Source: Buddleja alternifolia
Lineage: Eukaryota > Streptophyta > Magnoliopsida > Lamiales > Scrophulariaceae
Direction of reading: 5' to 3'
Length of the DNA: 64,000 nt
Assembly (NCBI GenBank): GCA_019426215.1
Contig: CM033402.1
Location: forward strand, 20,465,104 to 20,529,103
This document shows, one piece after another, positions 20,405 to 32,170 of this stretch. Every line of letters begins with the position of its first letter. Within the stretch, counting starts at the first letter, position 1. The notes beneath the pieces are model-generated. The model was not told where the DNA came from. It ran no database searches and worked only from the letters and a program-made list of their open reading frames with translations. Made by a program: the position numbers and the translations under genes.

Positions 20405-21472
20405 ATGGCACGCACACAAGGGAAGACGGGTAAAAAGGGCAGTCAGACAAGTAAGAAGGGTAAGACATCTGTTATTGCACGAGAACCCGCTGCTTTTGAC
20501 CCAGAGGTTTTTCGGGATCAAGATGCTTTTAAACGATACAAGAAAATTATGAAGAAGCATGTGACTTTTGAGCGTTGGTTTAAGATTTCCGAGCACAACC
20601 TTCGGGAAAAGGTTGTCAAGAATGGTTGGCAGACATTCGTAGCCAAACCATGTGATGCTTCTCTCTCATTAGTACATGAGTTTTATGCCAATAGTGTGGC
20701 TTCCACCGCTAGGGACTACGGTTATCTTACGGTTCGCGGTAAAGAGGTTATGATTGATAAAGAGGCCAATAATAGGGTTTATGGGCTGCCGAATGAGGGT
20801 ACGATTGACTATAAAATGGAATTTCGGGCCCACTACAACCTTGATATGATTCTTGAGGAGTTGTGTGCTGCACCTGCAACTTGGACACAGGGAGCTCATA
20901 GCGCATCCCGTTCTCTTCCCAAGCAACGACTCACCAAAGAGGCTCGTTTTTGGAACCACTTGATATGCTCCCGCCTCATCCCTACTTTGGGTTTCATAGC
21001 TATCGCTAAGAAGCGGGCTATTCTTCTCTTTGCTATCACACGTGGCTTGCGTGTGGATGCTGGTGCTATTATAGAGAGCTCTCTTCTAGATGCCATCGAG
21101 TCATGTACCAAACAAAAGTTCACGATTATTTTTCCATCTTTAGTGACTGCCCTTTGTCGTCAGGCTGGTATTAAAGTGGTCACTGGTGAGGCCCTTACTT
21201 CTCCTGGGAATCCTATTCTCTTTGCTCATCTCAAGGGTCCCACGCCTATTACTCCAGCTCCTGCACCAGCCGCCGCCGACACTGATATGGCCCCTGCTGT
21301 TCTTCTTGCTCCTATAGCTGAGGGCCCCGTTTTGGCTGACATGACAGATAGAGAGATTCTTCTTCACATTGTTCATCGCCTTGATATGATGCAGCAACAG
21401 CTCGATCGCCTAGCTCCAGCATCTTCTGTCGCACCAGAGGACTTGGTATGTTGCGTTTATTCATCCCGATGA
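20405..21472 (+). CDS. Athila extra ORF in env position, plant 'putative transposon protein' type domain
   Basis: An upstream in-frame Met exists at 20366, but 20405 is preferred because it gives the basic start MARTQGKTGKKGSQTSKKGK typical of this ORF class; about 355 residues. A globular middle has LVHEFYANS, VRGKEV, NRVYGLPN, FWNHLICSRLIPT and KRAILLFAITRGLRVDAGAII, the pattern I associate with the family often labelled 'putative plant transposon protein'. The tail is Pro/Ala-rich, then a short hydrophobic heptad stretch (REILLHIVHRLDMMQQQLDRL). No signal peptide or membrane segment is evident, so 'env-like' describes position only. The ORF is intact to a stop at 21470-21472, though the last few residues look shifted. 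Role in the element unknown. Confidence 0.75.
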   Translation: MARTQGKTGKKGSQTSKKGKTSVIAREPAAFDPEVFRDQDAFKRYKKIMKKHVTFERWFKISEHNLREKVVKNGWQTFVAKPCDASLSLVHEFYANSVASTARDYGYLTVRGKEVMIDKEANNRVYGLPNEGTIDYKMEFRAHYNLDMILEELCAAPATWTQGAHSASRSLPKQRLTKEARFWNHLICSRLIPTLGFIAIAKKRAILLFAITRGLRVDAGAIIESSLLDAIESCTKQKFTIIFPSLVTALCRQAGIKVVTGEALTSPGNPILFAHLKGPTPITPAPAPAAADTDMAPAVLLAPIAEGPVLADMTDREILLHIVHRLDMMQQQLDRLAPASSVAPEDLVCCVYSSR

Positions 21473-22101
21473 AAATAGTGCTTGTACCTGTAAAGTTAAA
21501 GGAAGGTTGAGTTTTATACTCTTAATAAGATTTATAACACGTGTGTTAAAGTGTTTTTATTATGGGGCACTTTTGATAAATCTACCTATGTGAGTGTCGA
21601 AGGTGGTGCCGTCTTCTATACGTTAAGACTTAAAAGCTTAACTCTAGAGCACTCATGAAACGGGATATAGACACAAGGCCAATCCACGTGTCGGCTTTTA
21701 GAATACTCAAAGTTATTGGATATATGTGTGTGTGTGTTAGCATTTCCGATTTTTCATATAAGAAGTTGGTTCAAAAACAAGTTTACCATTCTTTCTGACT
21801 AACTTTGAAATGCTTTCACTAAGTAATGGTTCAAGTTTGAGACACCATTATTTATGCACATAATCCGGAGTCTACATTTTATATATAATATTTAATTTTG
21901 AAAATGATGGAGGATTGTTTGATAATTCTCAAATTAAAAATGAGCCGTAGAATTTTTGTGAAAATTTGATGTGTGGTAATAAAAAATTTCAAAAGTTGTG
22001 AATCTTCAAATTGAAGTCCTGTTTTATCAGATTAATTAACGTTCTTAATTTTGAAATTTAACGTCATTTTTTATTTTTGAATAATCACGTCTCTTTCTCT
22101 C
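21473..22101. other. Unannotated AT-rich stretch after the Athila ORF
   Basis: Probably the 3' part of the Athila element or its flank. I found neither a polypurine tract nor an LTR start. Contains a short TG run (about 21726-21737). No gene seen. Confidence 0.5.
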
Positions 22102-24095
22102 TTTTTTTTTATTCCAAGAGAGAGGGGTACCCAAAAAAATAATTCGCTAGCCCGACATACCCGGGCTAATAGTCACAAAACGAGGCCATGTGAGGCCATC
22201 CCTATCATTGTCTAATAGGTGATAAATTTGTAAACACGGACATCCATGTGGTGCATATGGGTGTGAATACCCATTTTTGCTAAAGTATCAGCTACTTGAT
22301 TCGCTTCCCGATAAATGAGCTGAAAAGAGACATCCAAATCTCAAGTGTGCACACTACGGATGCGAGAAATCACCTCAAAGTGGTGATGTTCCGTGGAGGC
22401 GTCCAAAATGCTACAAAGTGCGCATCGACAGTCCGTTTCCACAATTAATTTCTTTATCCCTGCGGCCCACGCCATCTCTAGTCCCAATAGGATGGCACGC
22501 ATCTCAGCCTCCAGCGACGAGCACGGGTCAATGTGACCACTGAACCCCCTTAACCAAGTTCCATGCTCATCTCGAAGAGTACCTCCGACCCCCGTTTGGC
22601 CACCCGACGTCACTGCAGCATCCACATTTAATTTGATGTAGTCGGGTGCCGGTTTGATCCATCCCGTGTGTATCTGACGATGCATCACGTCGGGATCAAA
22701 GTTAAGGGCATTGAGTATACTGTCAATTCGTTTATGTAACACGTCGATATCCCCGGTAGGGACTTTCTCACGAGTACCATGGATCACCTCATTTCGAGCC
22801 TGCCAAAGGAATGAAATAGTTTCAGCGAAAACAACATCCCATTTGTCACACCAATCATACCTGCTTATTTTGTGTGACAGATTCTAGTTGATCCACTCCT
22901 TCGCGGTACCTGAAAAGAAAGAAGTAAAAAAATTAGGATGCACGATTTGGAGCCAAATTTTTTTCGCCCAATCACAATCTCTAACGGCGTGTATGGGGGT
23001 ATCTGAATCGAGCCCACAAATGGGGCAAGTATCATTATGAACAATCCCCCTATTTTTCAACACCGAGGTCGTAGTAACTTTATTATGACGGAGTAACCAT
23101 AAAAACATGCGATGTCGGTGGGCACCCGGTAATTTCCATATTTTTTCCCACCATTTTGAGTCCACCATTGTCTCGGAGGCTTGAGTTAGTGCTGCATATG
23201 CACTCTTACAACTATATTTCCCATTCGGAGAGAAAAGCCAACGTGGTTTGTCCTTTTGACCAGCTAGTATATCCAAATCCACCGCTTGCAGGCGAGTTAC
23301 AATATCCTCCGGCAATCCCTGTAATGCTGCCCAATTCCAACCAATACTCGGTATCCAATAGTGGTCAATCGTGCTGCGTAGCTCCTCCGGCTGAATAGGT
23401 TGTACGGTATGGAGGGCTAACGGGTCCTCTCCGAGCCAGATATCCTCCCAAAACTTAATTCGAGATCCATCCCCTAAAATCCCTCTAGTTCCTGATTTAA
23501 GGAGAGGTATCACGGACTGAATGCTACGCCATGTAGACGAAGTAGCATTCTTCACTCTAGCTCTATGCCGCAAACTATATTTATGTTTGAATACCTGGAC
23601 CCATAAGCGAGCGTCATCATTCATCAGTTGCCATCCCAATTTGCCAAGTAGAGCCAAGTTTGTAACTCTTGTCCGTCGTAGACCTAACCCTCCCTAGTTT
23701 TTTGGCTTACAAACTGTGTCCCAATTGACAAGGTGCATTTTACGTTCCGTGTCCGAGCCTCCCCACAAAAACTGGCAATTCTTCTTATCTATTGCATCGC
23801 AGATACCGAGAGGAAGACGCATAGTTTGCATATGATATGAAGAGATAGTTTCTGTTACCGATTTGATCAACGTAGCACGCCCTGCTAGAGAAAGATGCTT
23901 ACTTTTCCAGCTCTGTAATCGTTTTTTCACTCTATCCACCAAAAATTCAAAGTCCCTCCGAAGAAGTCGGCCGTGGAGAAGGGGAACCCCTAGGTAGTGA
24001 CCCAAATTATCAGTCCGTCTAAGCTGCATTATGTTACTAATTCGACACTTAGTCTCTTGAGTGACATTCTGGGAGCCGCCTGGAAATACACACAA
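22102..24095 (-). mobile_element. 5'-truncated LINE (L1-type non-LTR retrotransposon)
   Basis: On the - strand one frame encodes the end of an ORF2: RT C-terminal/thumb region (GHYLGVPLLHGR, AGRATLIKSV), the zf-RVT region (FWEDIWLGEDPL, HRMFLWLLRHNKV, CPICGLDSDTPIHAV) and an RNase H domain (IKLNVDAAV, EAEMRAILLGLEMA, ETDCRCAL, YREANQVADTLAKMGI), ending at TAG 22212-22214. The + strand T-run at 22102-22110 is the likely poly(A) tail. RT palm, endonuclease and ORF1 are missing, the usual 5' truncation of LINEs. Target duplications could not be identified with confidence. Confidence 0.85.
22212..24095 (-). pseudogene. LINE ORF2 remnant: RT tail, zf-RVT, RNase H
   Basis: A single reading frame broken by three stops: 23694-23696 (TAG), 22884-22886 (TAG) and 22341-22343 (TGA). 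The frame is the same on both sides of every stop, so the damage is point mutation, not indels. The zf-RVT segment keeps both cysteines of CPIC; the RNase H keeps the first Asp (NVDAAV), Glu (EAEMRA) and second Asp (ETDCR). Confidence 0.88.
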
Positions 24096-24736
24096 GAGAA
24101 AAATCGTATTGCTTCATTTCTGCATTTGAGAAAAGTTCTTTGGTAGAATAATTTGTCCACAAGCACTTACAAGCAGAAACAAAGCCTTCTCATTTTGATT
24201 ATTCGTTACTTTGATTAAGTGCAAATTTTTTACTGTTATTTTAGAAAATTCCAACCCGATTATTTATTTAGGCTTACTACAATTTGAGTATTCGGGTTTG
24301 TCTTCGAAAGTACAATTCGCAGACAAACAATAGTTCTTGTGACCGGGTCCCATTGTATCCTGGGACAAATTCTTTACATAACTCGTTTGCAGTCTGTAGG
24401 GGGCAATTATTGTCTTAAGAAAAGCGTAATATTTACGTGACTTGGAGGTTATTCGAATCATTCGTATGAGGTGTTCATCACATATTTCTAACGACAAGAA
24501 CGAACCGTAACTTGACCAGTTAAATTCCAGACCATTGGAAGAAGCTTTGAATAGGGATAAAGACTATACTCAATTCAACTTGGACCCTTATCCATTATGA
24601 ACATATGCTCTTGACTTATATTAAACCCGATCCAATTGAACTCAAACCAACAGATTTATTGGATGGTATTTTTGGTGTAATATTCTTAATGCATTAAATA
24701 CCACAAATTTAATTTGGAATGGTTGATTTTTGCGGC

Positions 24737-24753
24737 GGGGGGGGGGGGGGGGG
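24737..24753 (+). repeat. G17 homopolymer
   Basis: Seventeen consecutive G on the + strand. Length is prone to slippage and to sequencing error, so the exact count is uncertain. Confidence 0.85.
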
Positions 24754-25270
24754 ATGAAAATCACCTAATTTGTGGTATCTAATGCACCAGAGCATTGCAG
24801 TAGGAATTGCATAGAATAATCCGACCCACCGCCCCTATCATATATTAATATAAAAAGAATCGAACTTTGATGAGGCAAGTTGCCTACTTGGCTAAGCTGG
24901 ATTTGATCAATAACTCCAAATATGAAAAGCTTTAGGCATAATCAAAATAAATAAGATTAATAATAAAAAAAGAATAGCATTTATATGTGTTAATGGTCAA
25001 GGCATATGCTGAGAAGATCCTCTCTCCAACAACCCATTCCATTATTGCTTTCATTATTCCACCAAACAAATGACTAGAAAGAATAGTGTAATACATCAAC
25101 ATTTTCTCCATCCACAGAATGGCAGAAGCAAATTCGATGAATGGGTAGAAGAAGGATGAGAGGAAGAAGAGGATGATTCTAATCTTCTTCCTGCAGTTTG
25201 TTGTTGTTTGAGATTAATTATCTATATATAATCTCTTCTGTTTGGGCAACTAAACACCCTTTGGCAATGT

Positions 25271-25294
25271 ATATATATATATATATATATATAT
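25271..25294. repeat. (AT)12 microsatellite
   Basis: Twelve AT dinucleotide units. Another long AT/TA-rich simple repeat is at about 30298-30346. Confidence 0.9.
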
Positions 25295-26014
25295 CTATAC
25301 TCAAAAGCTGCGGCTCAGAGGAAATCATCAGTTAAGCTTCTTATTAATTACTTGAGATAACTATGTAAGTACTCGAGGATGTTGTTTCTAATGTTACCTT
25401 TTTGTAGCCTCATTTCTATCGCTTACAAATTTACAGTTCAAGTTGCGTTTTTGTAGTTTGTTGTTATGGTACAATATCAATTTCAATCTCTTCATTTTAG
25501 CCTTTTTCTATTTACCTAATGAAACGAATTACGATTACATCATTGCATCAAATATCAAATTAATTGGGCTTAACTAGTAGTCTTTTATATAAAACTAGAA
25601 ATGATGAACTACTTTATAAGTTAAAAATCACTCACATTTGGTGGGATGACCTCTGAGTAATGGATCTCAATCTTACCATTAGATGAATGCGTTATTTTAA
25701 TAAAATTTGACAGAGGAATGAACAACTAATTCTGGACTCAATTGTCACACCCCAAAAGAGATTTTTTTTATTTTATTGAGATTTTCTTCCATCACCTAAA
25801 TTATTTTTGGCAAGTAAAAGAATATATTCACAATTTATCACTTGGTTTTGTCATTTCATTTCCCTCAACCTTTAGTCAAGTTAGGATAACCCTCCATGTA
25901 TTAAACTGACAATCGGACAATTAAGGTTTGATTCTCTTGAAAATGTCGAATCACCGTCCTTTTGTTTTGGGTAAATAAACATTTATAACAAAAATTAAAG
26001 AATGACAAATCACT

Positions 26015-26350
26015 CTACAGAACAGATTGAATACAATCCATAGAAGTAACATCATACCAATTTGCTTGAAATGCCCATTTGGTTATTGCATTGGCAGATG
26101 CATTAGCTTCTCTTTTGACGAATCTAACCTTGCAATGATTTCGATGACTAATAAGGCAGAGTTTAATTTGTGTAATTGTTTCAACTGAAGCCCATTCCGC
26201 TGCCTCAATGGTCCCAAGAATCAATCGAACTACCGAGAGTGAATCACATTTGCTAATTACTCTTGGGGAGTTCAAGTGAGTCCTTAACCATAGCCAATAC
26301 TTGATTATTGAATTTGGCGGATGGCTGATTGCAAAAACATTTTGGTTCAT
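26015..26350 (-). pseudogene. RNase H-like (RVT_3 type) domain fragment
   Basis: 111 codons. DSLSVVRLI, an intervening W and the block FVKREANASANAITKWA match the C-terminal half of the plant RNase H-like domain found in LINE ORF2 proteins and in stand-alone RVT_3 proteins; the N-terminal half with the first catalytic Asp is absent. No poly(A) tail or other LINE part is seen next to it. Best read as an old fragment. Confidence 0.6.
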
Positions 26351-27203
26351 TTAAAGAAGAGAAAATATCACCAGCAAGGACAAGATCAAATTGTCGAAAT
26401 CAAGCAGTGCAAGCTCCTAAACTACAGAGAATTTACCAATAAAATACATTGATTGAAAGGGAAATAAAAGTGTTCACTAGAATGTCATAGTTTTTTAGGG
26501 GAATTTTTTTTGAATCTTTGCTTTTCATAACCAGAATGCAAGGGCCTCAGATCACAGCAATACACATCAAATAAAGTGGATTTAATGAATACATTAAGAC
26601 ATCCTCTGTGCATGACACATTGATGTTTGGAACAAAAATGGATACACTAAGGGAGTCGATAAGCTTTGTGGTGAAGTCTTTCAGCCGTTCTTTCTTATTA
26701 TATACATTATATATTGTGATGAAGAATTACATGACATTAGACTTTCTCTAGAAACAAACAATCAAATTTAAAGTTCCATTATCACACCTTCTGCCAGCGA
26801 AAGAAGTCACACAAGATCCTCAACGCATAATGGGACTCAACCCAAGCCCTCGGAGGATTGTGAATTTGTGACATCTTTACTGATTAGTTGGTGGTGGATT
26901 TAAGTAATCTTATGATTCTTTCAAAGAACGCCTCGATACCAAGATCAAGACAACTAAATATTCCGTGCAAAAGGAAAAGGAAAAAGAAATTGATGCAAGT
27001 AAACATACAAATTTGTTCTCCCTGTCAAAACCAAGGAACTTGTTCACCACAATACGAATCATGCAAAGTTGATTAGCAAAGCAAAAACTAGTTTAACTAA
27101 CATTTTTAACCACAATCCCCAAATGTTTCATTGCATTACAGTAACTCAAAAAACCATGCCCACGTTCAACATTGACAGGAAATTCTCTTCCTAAACCCAA
27201 CGC
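26351..27203. other. Region downstream of RPS15a, no other gene seen
   Basis: About 850 bp of AT-rich DNA that includes the RPS15a 3' untranslated region next to 27203. No canonical poly(A) site is asserted. Confidence 0.5.
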
Positions 27204-27804
<601 letters not shown>

Positions 27805-27814
27805 CTAAAGCAAC

Positions 27815-28711
27815 CTACAGGAAACATTATAGAAAATATTAAAATGCGAAAAAAGGACCTAATTTTTTCACTGTACCAAATTATGCATAAGAAGATGCTA
27901 AAGAAGCCTATATACCATTCATCAGCACATGTAGAACACAAGCTAATTTAAACAACGGTCAACAACAAATGTATGATTATAGAAATCTAACAAACATTTA
28001 ATAAGTTGAATACAAAGCATTAATAAAAAGGAATAGTTCTGTAATTCTCAAGAACATCCATATAAACACATTCATAAGGACCCTACTATACAGATTAAGT
28101 CTAACAGTGAGATAACAGTTTGTTTCAATGTTCTTAAACATCTGATGATGACCGAGCAAGTATATATCACTCCTATTATTCAATTTACAAATTTCAAGAA
28201 CAAAGAGACAGGAAACCAAGATGGGTCAACTAAAATCCCTATGGTAATTGCAACCCAGTATCGTCTCGTCTCGGTAAGAGATTACACACTAGTGAAGCAT
28301 CTAATCATATAATACTGAAAGTGACTTAAAGTAAACCTGCTAATTAAGCTAGATCACTGAAACACTGGTTCTCATGCTGGAAAAACAATTCAAGAATACG
28401 AATGAAAAGAAAAATCTAGACATGGTCCAATAATAAGAATAAAATGTACAGCATTGCAAAATCAATCAATACAATAACTTTTTTAACAGATTCCCATAGC
28501 ATTTAACAGCTTTACGACCATATGAGTGATTTATTAATATTTCCACTAATTCGAAATCATCCTTACACACCAAAAAAAAAACATGGAAAATGAAACCGTA
28601 AAGGACTCCAGATCAAAATATTAAATATAAGAATGAATATACAAACTCAGATTTGCATACATGGATAAACAAATATTTACATAAACGGATTGATGAGAGT
28701 CAATTAATTAC
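27815..28711 (-). other. RPS15A: RPS15A leader intron
   Basis: The start codon is preceded by a 13-base untranslated piece (27802-27814) with an AG acceptor at 27815-27816 (TTTCCTGTAG|GTTGC on the - strand). A matching donor, CAG|GTAATT, lies at 28710-28711 after a CT-rich leader. Leader introns are common in plant ribosomal protein genes. The boundaries are a prediction from splice signals. No other feature is recognised inside the 897 bp. Confidence 0.7.
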
Positions 28712-28800
28712 CTGAAAAATTCCGCCGCTTCAGTCTGTGATTCAGGAAGTGGAGAGGAGGCGTAGAGAGAGAGGGTAAGGGTTTAGGCTTTTATAAACGT
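28712..28800 (-). promoter_or_regulatory. RPS15A: RPS15A core promoter and first leader exon
   Basis: Read on the - strand: a TATA-like TTTATAAAAG at about 28787-28796, then a telobox-type AAACCCTTA at 28776-28784, then a pyrimidine-rich CTCTCTCTACGCC leader to the donor at 28711. Teloboxes near the start site are a recognised mark of plant ribosomal protein and translation-factor genes. The transcription start is likely around 28760-28770. Confidence 0.7.
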
Positions 28801-30306
28801 CTCCTTACGGAGGTTCGGTTTCGCTTTCGCTTTTTTATTTTGGGAGAATTACACTTTGGCCCCCTCAAATATATTGTTGCTGCCACTTTGCCACCCCCAA
28901 ACTATTAGAACATACATGGTACCCTTACTTATGTGAATGACATAAATAACCTTGACACGTATCTTTATATGAAAAAATACAACCCTTGAGTTCGATTATG
29001 TCACATAAACAATTATTGTATATTATTTTCTATTAACTATGAATAAAATTAGTTATCAATCTTTTTCTAAAATAGCCAAATCTAAAAATTCAAATAAGAC
29101 AGTTAGCAGGATAATTTGGATTCAAATAAAAGTTTTTGTTTTCTCTATTTATTTTCTCTTATTAATGACAGACACCAATCATTTATTTTTAAATATTTAT
29201 TGGGAAAATTACTTAAAAAACCTCTAAAATAAATGTTTATATCAAATAAACTCTTGACAAAATTTTCAATCAAAAAAACCCATTTCACCAACTTTTTATT
29301 CCAAAAAGCTCAAGGTTTAAGATTAATAAATTTATGGACTCAAGCTCTTAGCCTTCTAAACTAAAAATTTAATTAATTATAATTTTGTTTAGAGATTTAT
29401 TTATTTAGAAACTTTATATTGATAATTGACTAAATATAATTTTATTTTTAAATTTTTTCAGATTTTTAATCTTCTTAAAAAATATATTTTTAAGTAAAAT
29501 AAAAAATAAATTATCTAAAAGCATTACTAATTTTTAATACTAAAATATAGATATGTATTATTCAACTTATAAATTTGAAAATTTAAAAAAAATCGATAAA
29601 AAAGATCAATTGATCAACTCTTAACTTAATAAACGAAGGGTAGTTTAGTCAAAAAAAAAGTTTTAATCTTAATTTTTGGGGGTTTTGAATGAAAAGTTTG
29701 TGGAATGGGTTTTTTGATATTGTAAAATATTTTCATGGGTTTTTGGATATGAAAATTTATTTTAGAGGGGTTTTAGTAACTTTCACATATTTGTTTTACT
29801 AAGTTTATCAATCATGTATTATGAATATATATGTTATAAACTTATATATTGATAGATATAGATTCTTTTTATTAATAAACTCTATATAAATAATATTTTG
29901 TGCCAAGGCAGAGGGCTACAACTAGTTTTGAGAATATAAGGGTAAAATACACTTGGCTCTCCTGAACTTTAGCTCTCGTAACAAATACCCCCCTGAACTG
30001 TAAAAAAATATACTTACTCTCCTCCTATATTGTAGAATTGTCTTAAATACCCTTAACCCTTATTATCTTCTTATTTTTTTCATTCCTTTACCTTTTTTTT
30101 CTTTTTCATAAATTCTTTTATTACTCACATTAGTTAAAATTTACACAATATAATAATTGGCAACATTTTTAGAACTAACATTAAATTAATTCAGTAACAA
30201 CTTATTATATTAATGTTTGACAAAATTTTAAATCATGCATTGTCATAAAATTAAATTATCCAAATAAATTTATCTTGTATGTATATCTTTACAACGATAT
30301 ATATAC

Positions 30307-30346
<40 letters not shown>

Positions 30347-30481
30347 TTGCACTTTCAATACTCTAATTAACTATAATATATGTTTGAATTAATATAATTC
30401 AAACACATATTCTGACAACATATATATGTATTTTTAATACTCTAGTTTACAATATATGTTTGAATTAATTTCAACATATGT
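28801..30481. other. AT-rich intergenic stretch upstream of RPS15A
   Basis: About 1.7 kb. Two segments (about 28845-28990 and 29940-30060) look like short non-coding repeats with CCCCTCAAA / CCCCCCTGAACT wording but no clear termini. A TA-rich simple repeat is at about 30298-30346. No exons of the neighbouring ACT-domain gene could be found here. Confidence 0.5.
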
Positions 30482-31430
30482 TGTTAGGAAATTTCATGTT
30501 AGATGTTTTGATGATGACAAGATATGTTTCATGTTAGATCCCAAGGATATGTAAGTTTATCTTTTGATAGAATATGTATAAGCATTTAAAGTTATCAAGT
30601 TGAAATTTTTTAGTTAAGGCATTTTATCTTTATAGCTTTAGACTAGTATCTAGCGCTTGAGGTAAGATAGAATTTTAGGTGTGTCTATCAAGGTGAAATC
30701 AAATATTTGCGTCTAAAGACTTTGAAGATGAGAGATTCATTAAGCTGTTGTCAAGCGCTTATGAATCAATTCAAGATGACTTTCATGTTTAAGCGCTTGT
30801 CGTCACCTGAAGTTAATCCAAAGTCAATATGTTATTAAATGCAATCAACGGACATTTATTTCCAACGGGAAATAAATTCAAATGTATTAAATGTTTGATA
30901 AGAGCATTAAATGTGATAAGGACTATTGACGATACGGATGTGTCTTCCCCATTGGCTGTCAACTCAAAGTAGGTCTGCTACCCACTCTGTGCAGCAGAAT
31001 TTTCAGAGATGTCAGAGAAAGACTAAGTCACTCGCCTCGTGCTTCTCACGCCTTTGCTTGTGTCCAACAGACAAATCCCGAGAAAAGTCTATAAATAGAT
31101 ACTCACAGCTCAAACCTACACACCGAGATTTATTCACTTACGCTGTTGAAATCTATATCCGACTATTAAAGCTCAAATCCTCCATAGCCAAAATTTCGTT
31201 GAGCTTAAACATCTCTACAGCCAAATCAATATCTCTTACCTCTTCATAGAAGAACCTAACCTTTCAAAGAGATATTACCAAAGTGTTTGAACTTTTCAAA
31301 TCAAACAAAACTGTGATAAAAATCCATCAACCTCTTCCATCTGTGTGACGAAGTTGTTGAAGACAAAGCATTATTTCTGAGTGAGAGAAGCATTGTCAGA
31401 AGCAGATCTTCAGGTGTTGGGTTTGGAAGT
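30482..31430 (+). repeat. SIRE-type LTR fragment, 3' end missing
   Basis: Starts TGTTAGGAAATTTCATG and follows the element-strand order of the copia-1 and copia-2 LTRs (GATGTTTTGATGATGACAAG, repeated AAGCGCTT wording, CTCATTCTTATAAATAG-like middle). It loses similarity around 31410-31450, before the conserved LTR end. No second copy or internal genes are adjacent. Right boundary approximate. Confidence 0.75.
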
Positions 31431-31527
31431 TCATCGATAGCTGCTGTCTGATGGTTGCTAGTCATCCTATCACCGGTCGTACCCGGTTGGGGGCCTAGTT
31501 TGCATACTCATTGGCTGAAGCATTGTT

Positions 31528-32170
31528 TCCCACAGACGGTGCCAATCTGATGATGGTAAAAATCGTCAAAGTAAGAATATCACGTGATTGACCACGTGGG
31601 GTGAAGGAACCTATCCAACACACGACAAACTAGGTGGGGGTTGGTGGATTTATAGACTGCACTCGACTATGGCGAGCTGCCTACGTACCCGGATTGCTGG
31701 GATCAAGTCTATTTGTAGTTCGATGATGGCGTTACTCTCTTTTGCTAGTGTATTTTTACTGGGGAGTAGATAAGCTTATATGATTGTCAGCTGCTTTCTC
31801 TCTAGCACTCTTTTTGGTGGGGAGAGCAGATAATGAGCCACCTCCAGCTTCTTTAAGGTATTTATAGGGAGCTGGTTATGAGCTATGGGCCCTTGGGCCC
31901 TATCTTGTCATCAGTCCAATAGGCTTAGTTTAATTATTATTATTATTATTAGGTCAGAGAAATAACCATGTTATACTTAATGGTTTGCCAGTCCTTTTTG
32001 GGCTTGGCCAATCCTTCCATTGCGGGCTTTGACCCATGGTGGGCGCCTCGACCCGACTCGGGGATGGGTAAATTACCAAAATATCCTTGGACATTTTTGG
32101 CCCATATCATATATGTATCTTCCGCTGACAAATATGTGCTTAATAGTTTTCTGATTGTTAATTTGTCTGG
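31528..32170 (-). repeat. Gypsy-type LTR with adjacent primer-site stub (fragment)
   Basis: On the - strand TTGGCACCGTCTGTGGGAAA (31526-31545) closely resembles the start of the internal region of many plant gypsy elements (TTTGGCGCCGTCTGTGGGAA type). An LTR-like sequence beginning TGATGATGG at 31548 lies beside it. A TATA-like TTTATAGGGAG is near 31860, and (TTA)n at about 31935-31951. The far LTR end is uncertain (around 32170) and only a stub of internal sequence remains, so this is a remnant. Confidence 0.5.

Larger units (their letters stand above)
1..21472 (+). mobile_element. Athila-like Ty3/gypsy retrotransposon, left end outside window, split by copia-1
   Basis: Element order on the + strand is RT-RNase H (to 1872), integrase (from 17825), a long spacer, and an extra ORF (20405-21472). 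The RT sequence [11 protein letters not shown], the integrase-last order of gypsy pol and the extra ORF downstream of integrase fit the Athila lineage of Ty3/gypsy. Copia-1 (1914-17819) sits in the N-terminal zinc-binding part of integrase; flanks 1909-1913 and 17820-17824 are both GAAAG. Neither LTR was found: gag, protease and the 5' LTR would lie left of the window, and no clear PPT or LTR was recognised after 21472, so the right boundary is arbitrary. Lineage call is from motif recognition. Confidence 0.8.
24096..26014. other. AT-rich intergenic stretch, no gene seen
   Basis: About 1.9 kb. Contains a 17 bp G homopolymer and an (AT)12 microsatellite, listed separately. No conserved coding region, tRNA or clear transposon end was recognised on either strand. 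Confidence 0.6.

Noticed and set aside
20405..21472. Host cellular gene with basic N-terminus
   Set aside because: It lies downstream of the Athila integrase in the same orientation with the typical spacing of an Athila extra ORF and matches a transposon-associated domain pattern.
24737..24753. G17 run as a regulatory G-quadruplex
   Set aside because: A pure homopolymer in an empty intergenic stretch is more simply slippage or a sequencing problem; no gene nearby depends on it.
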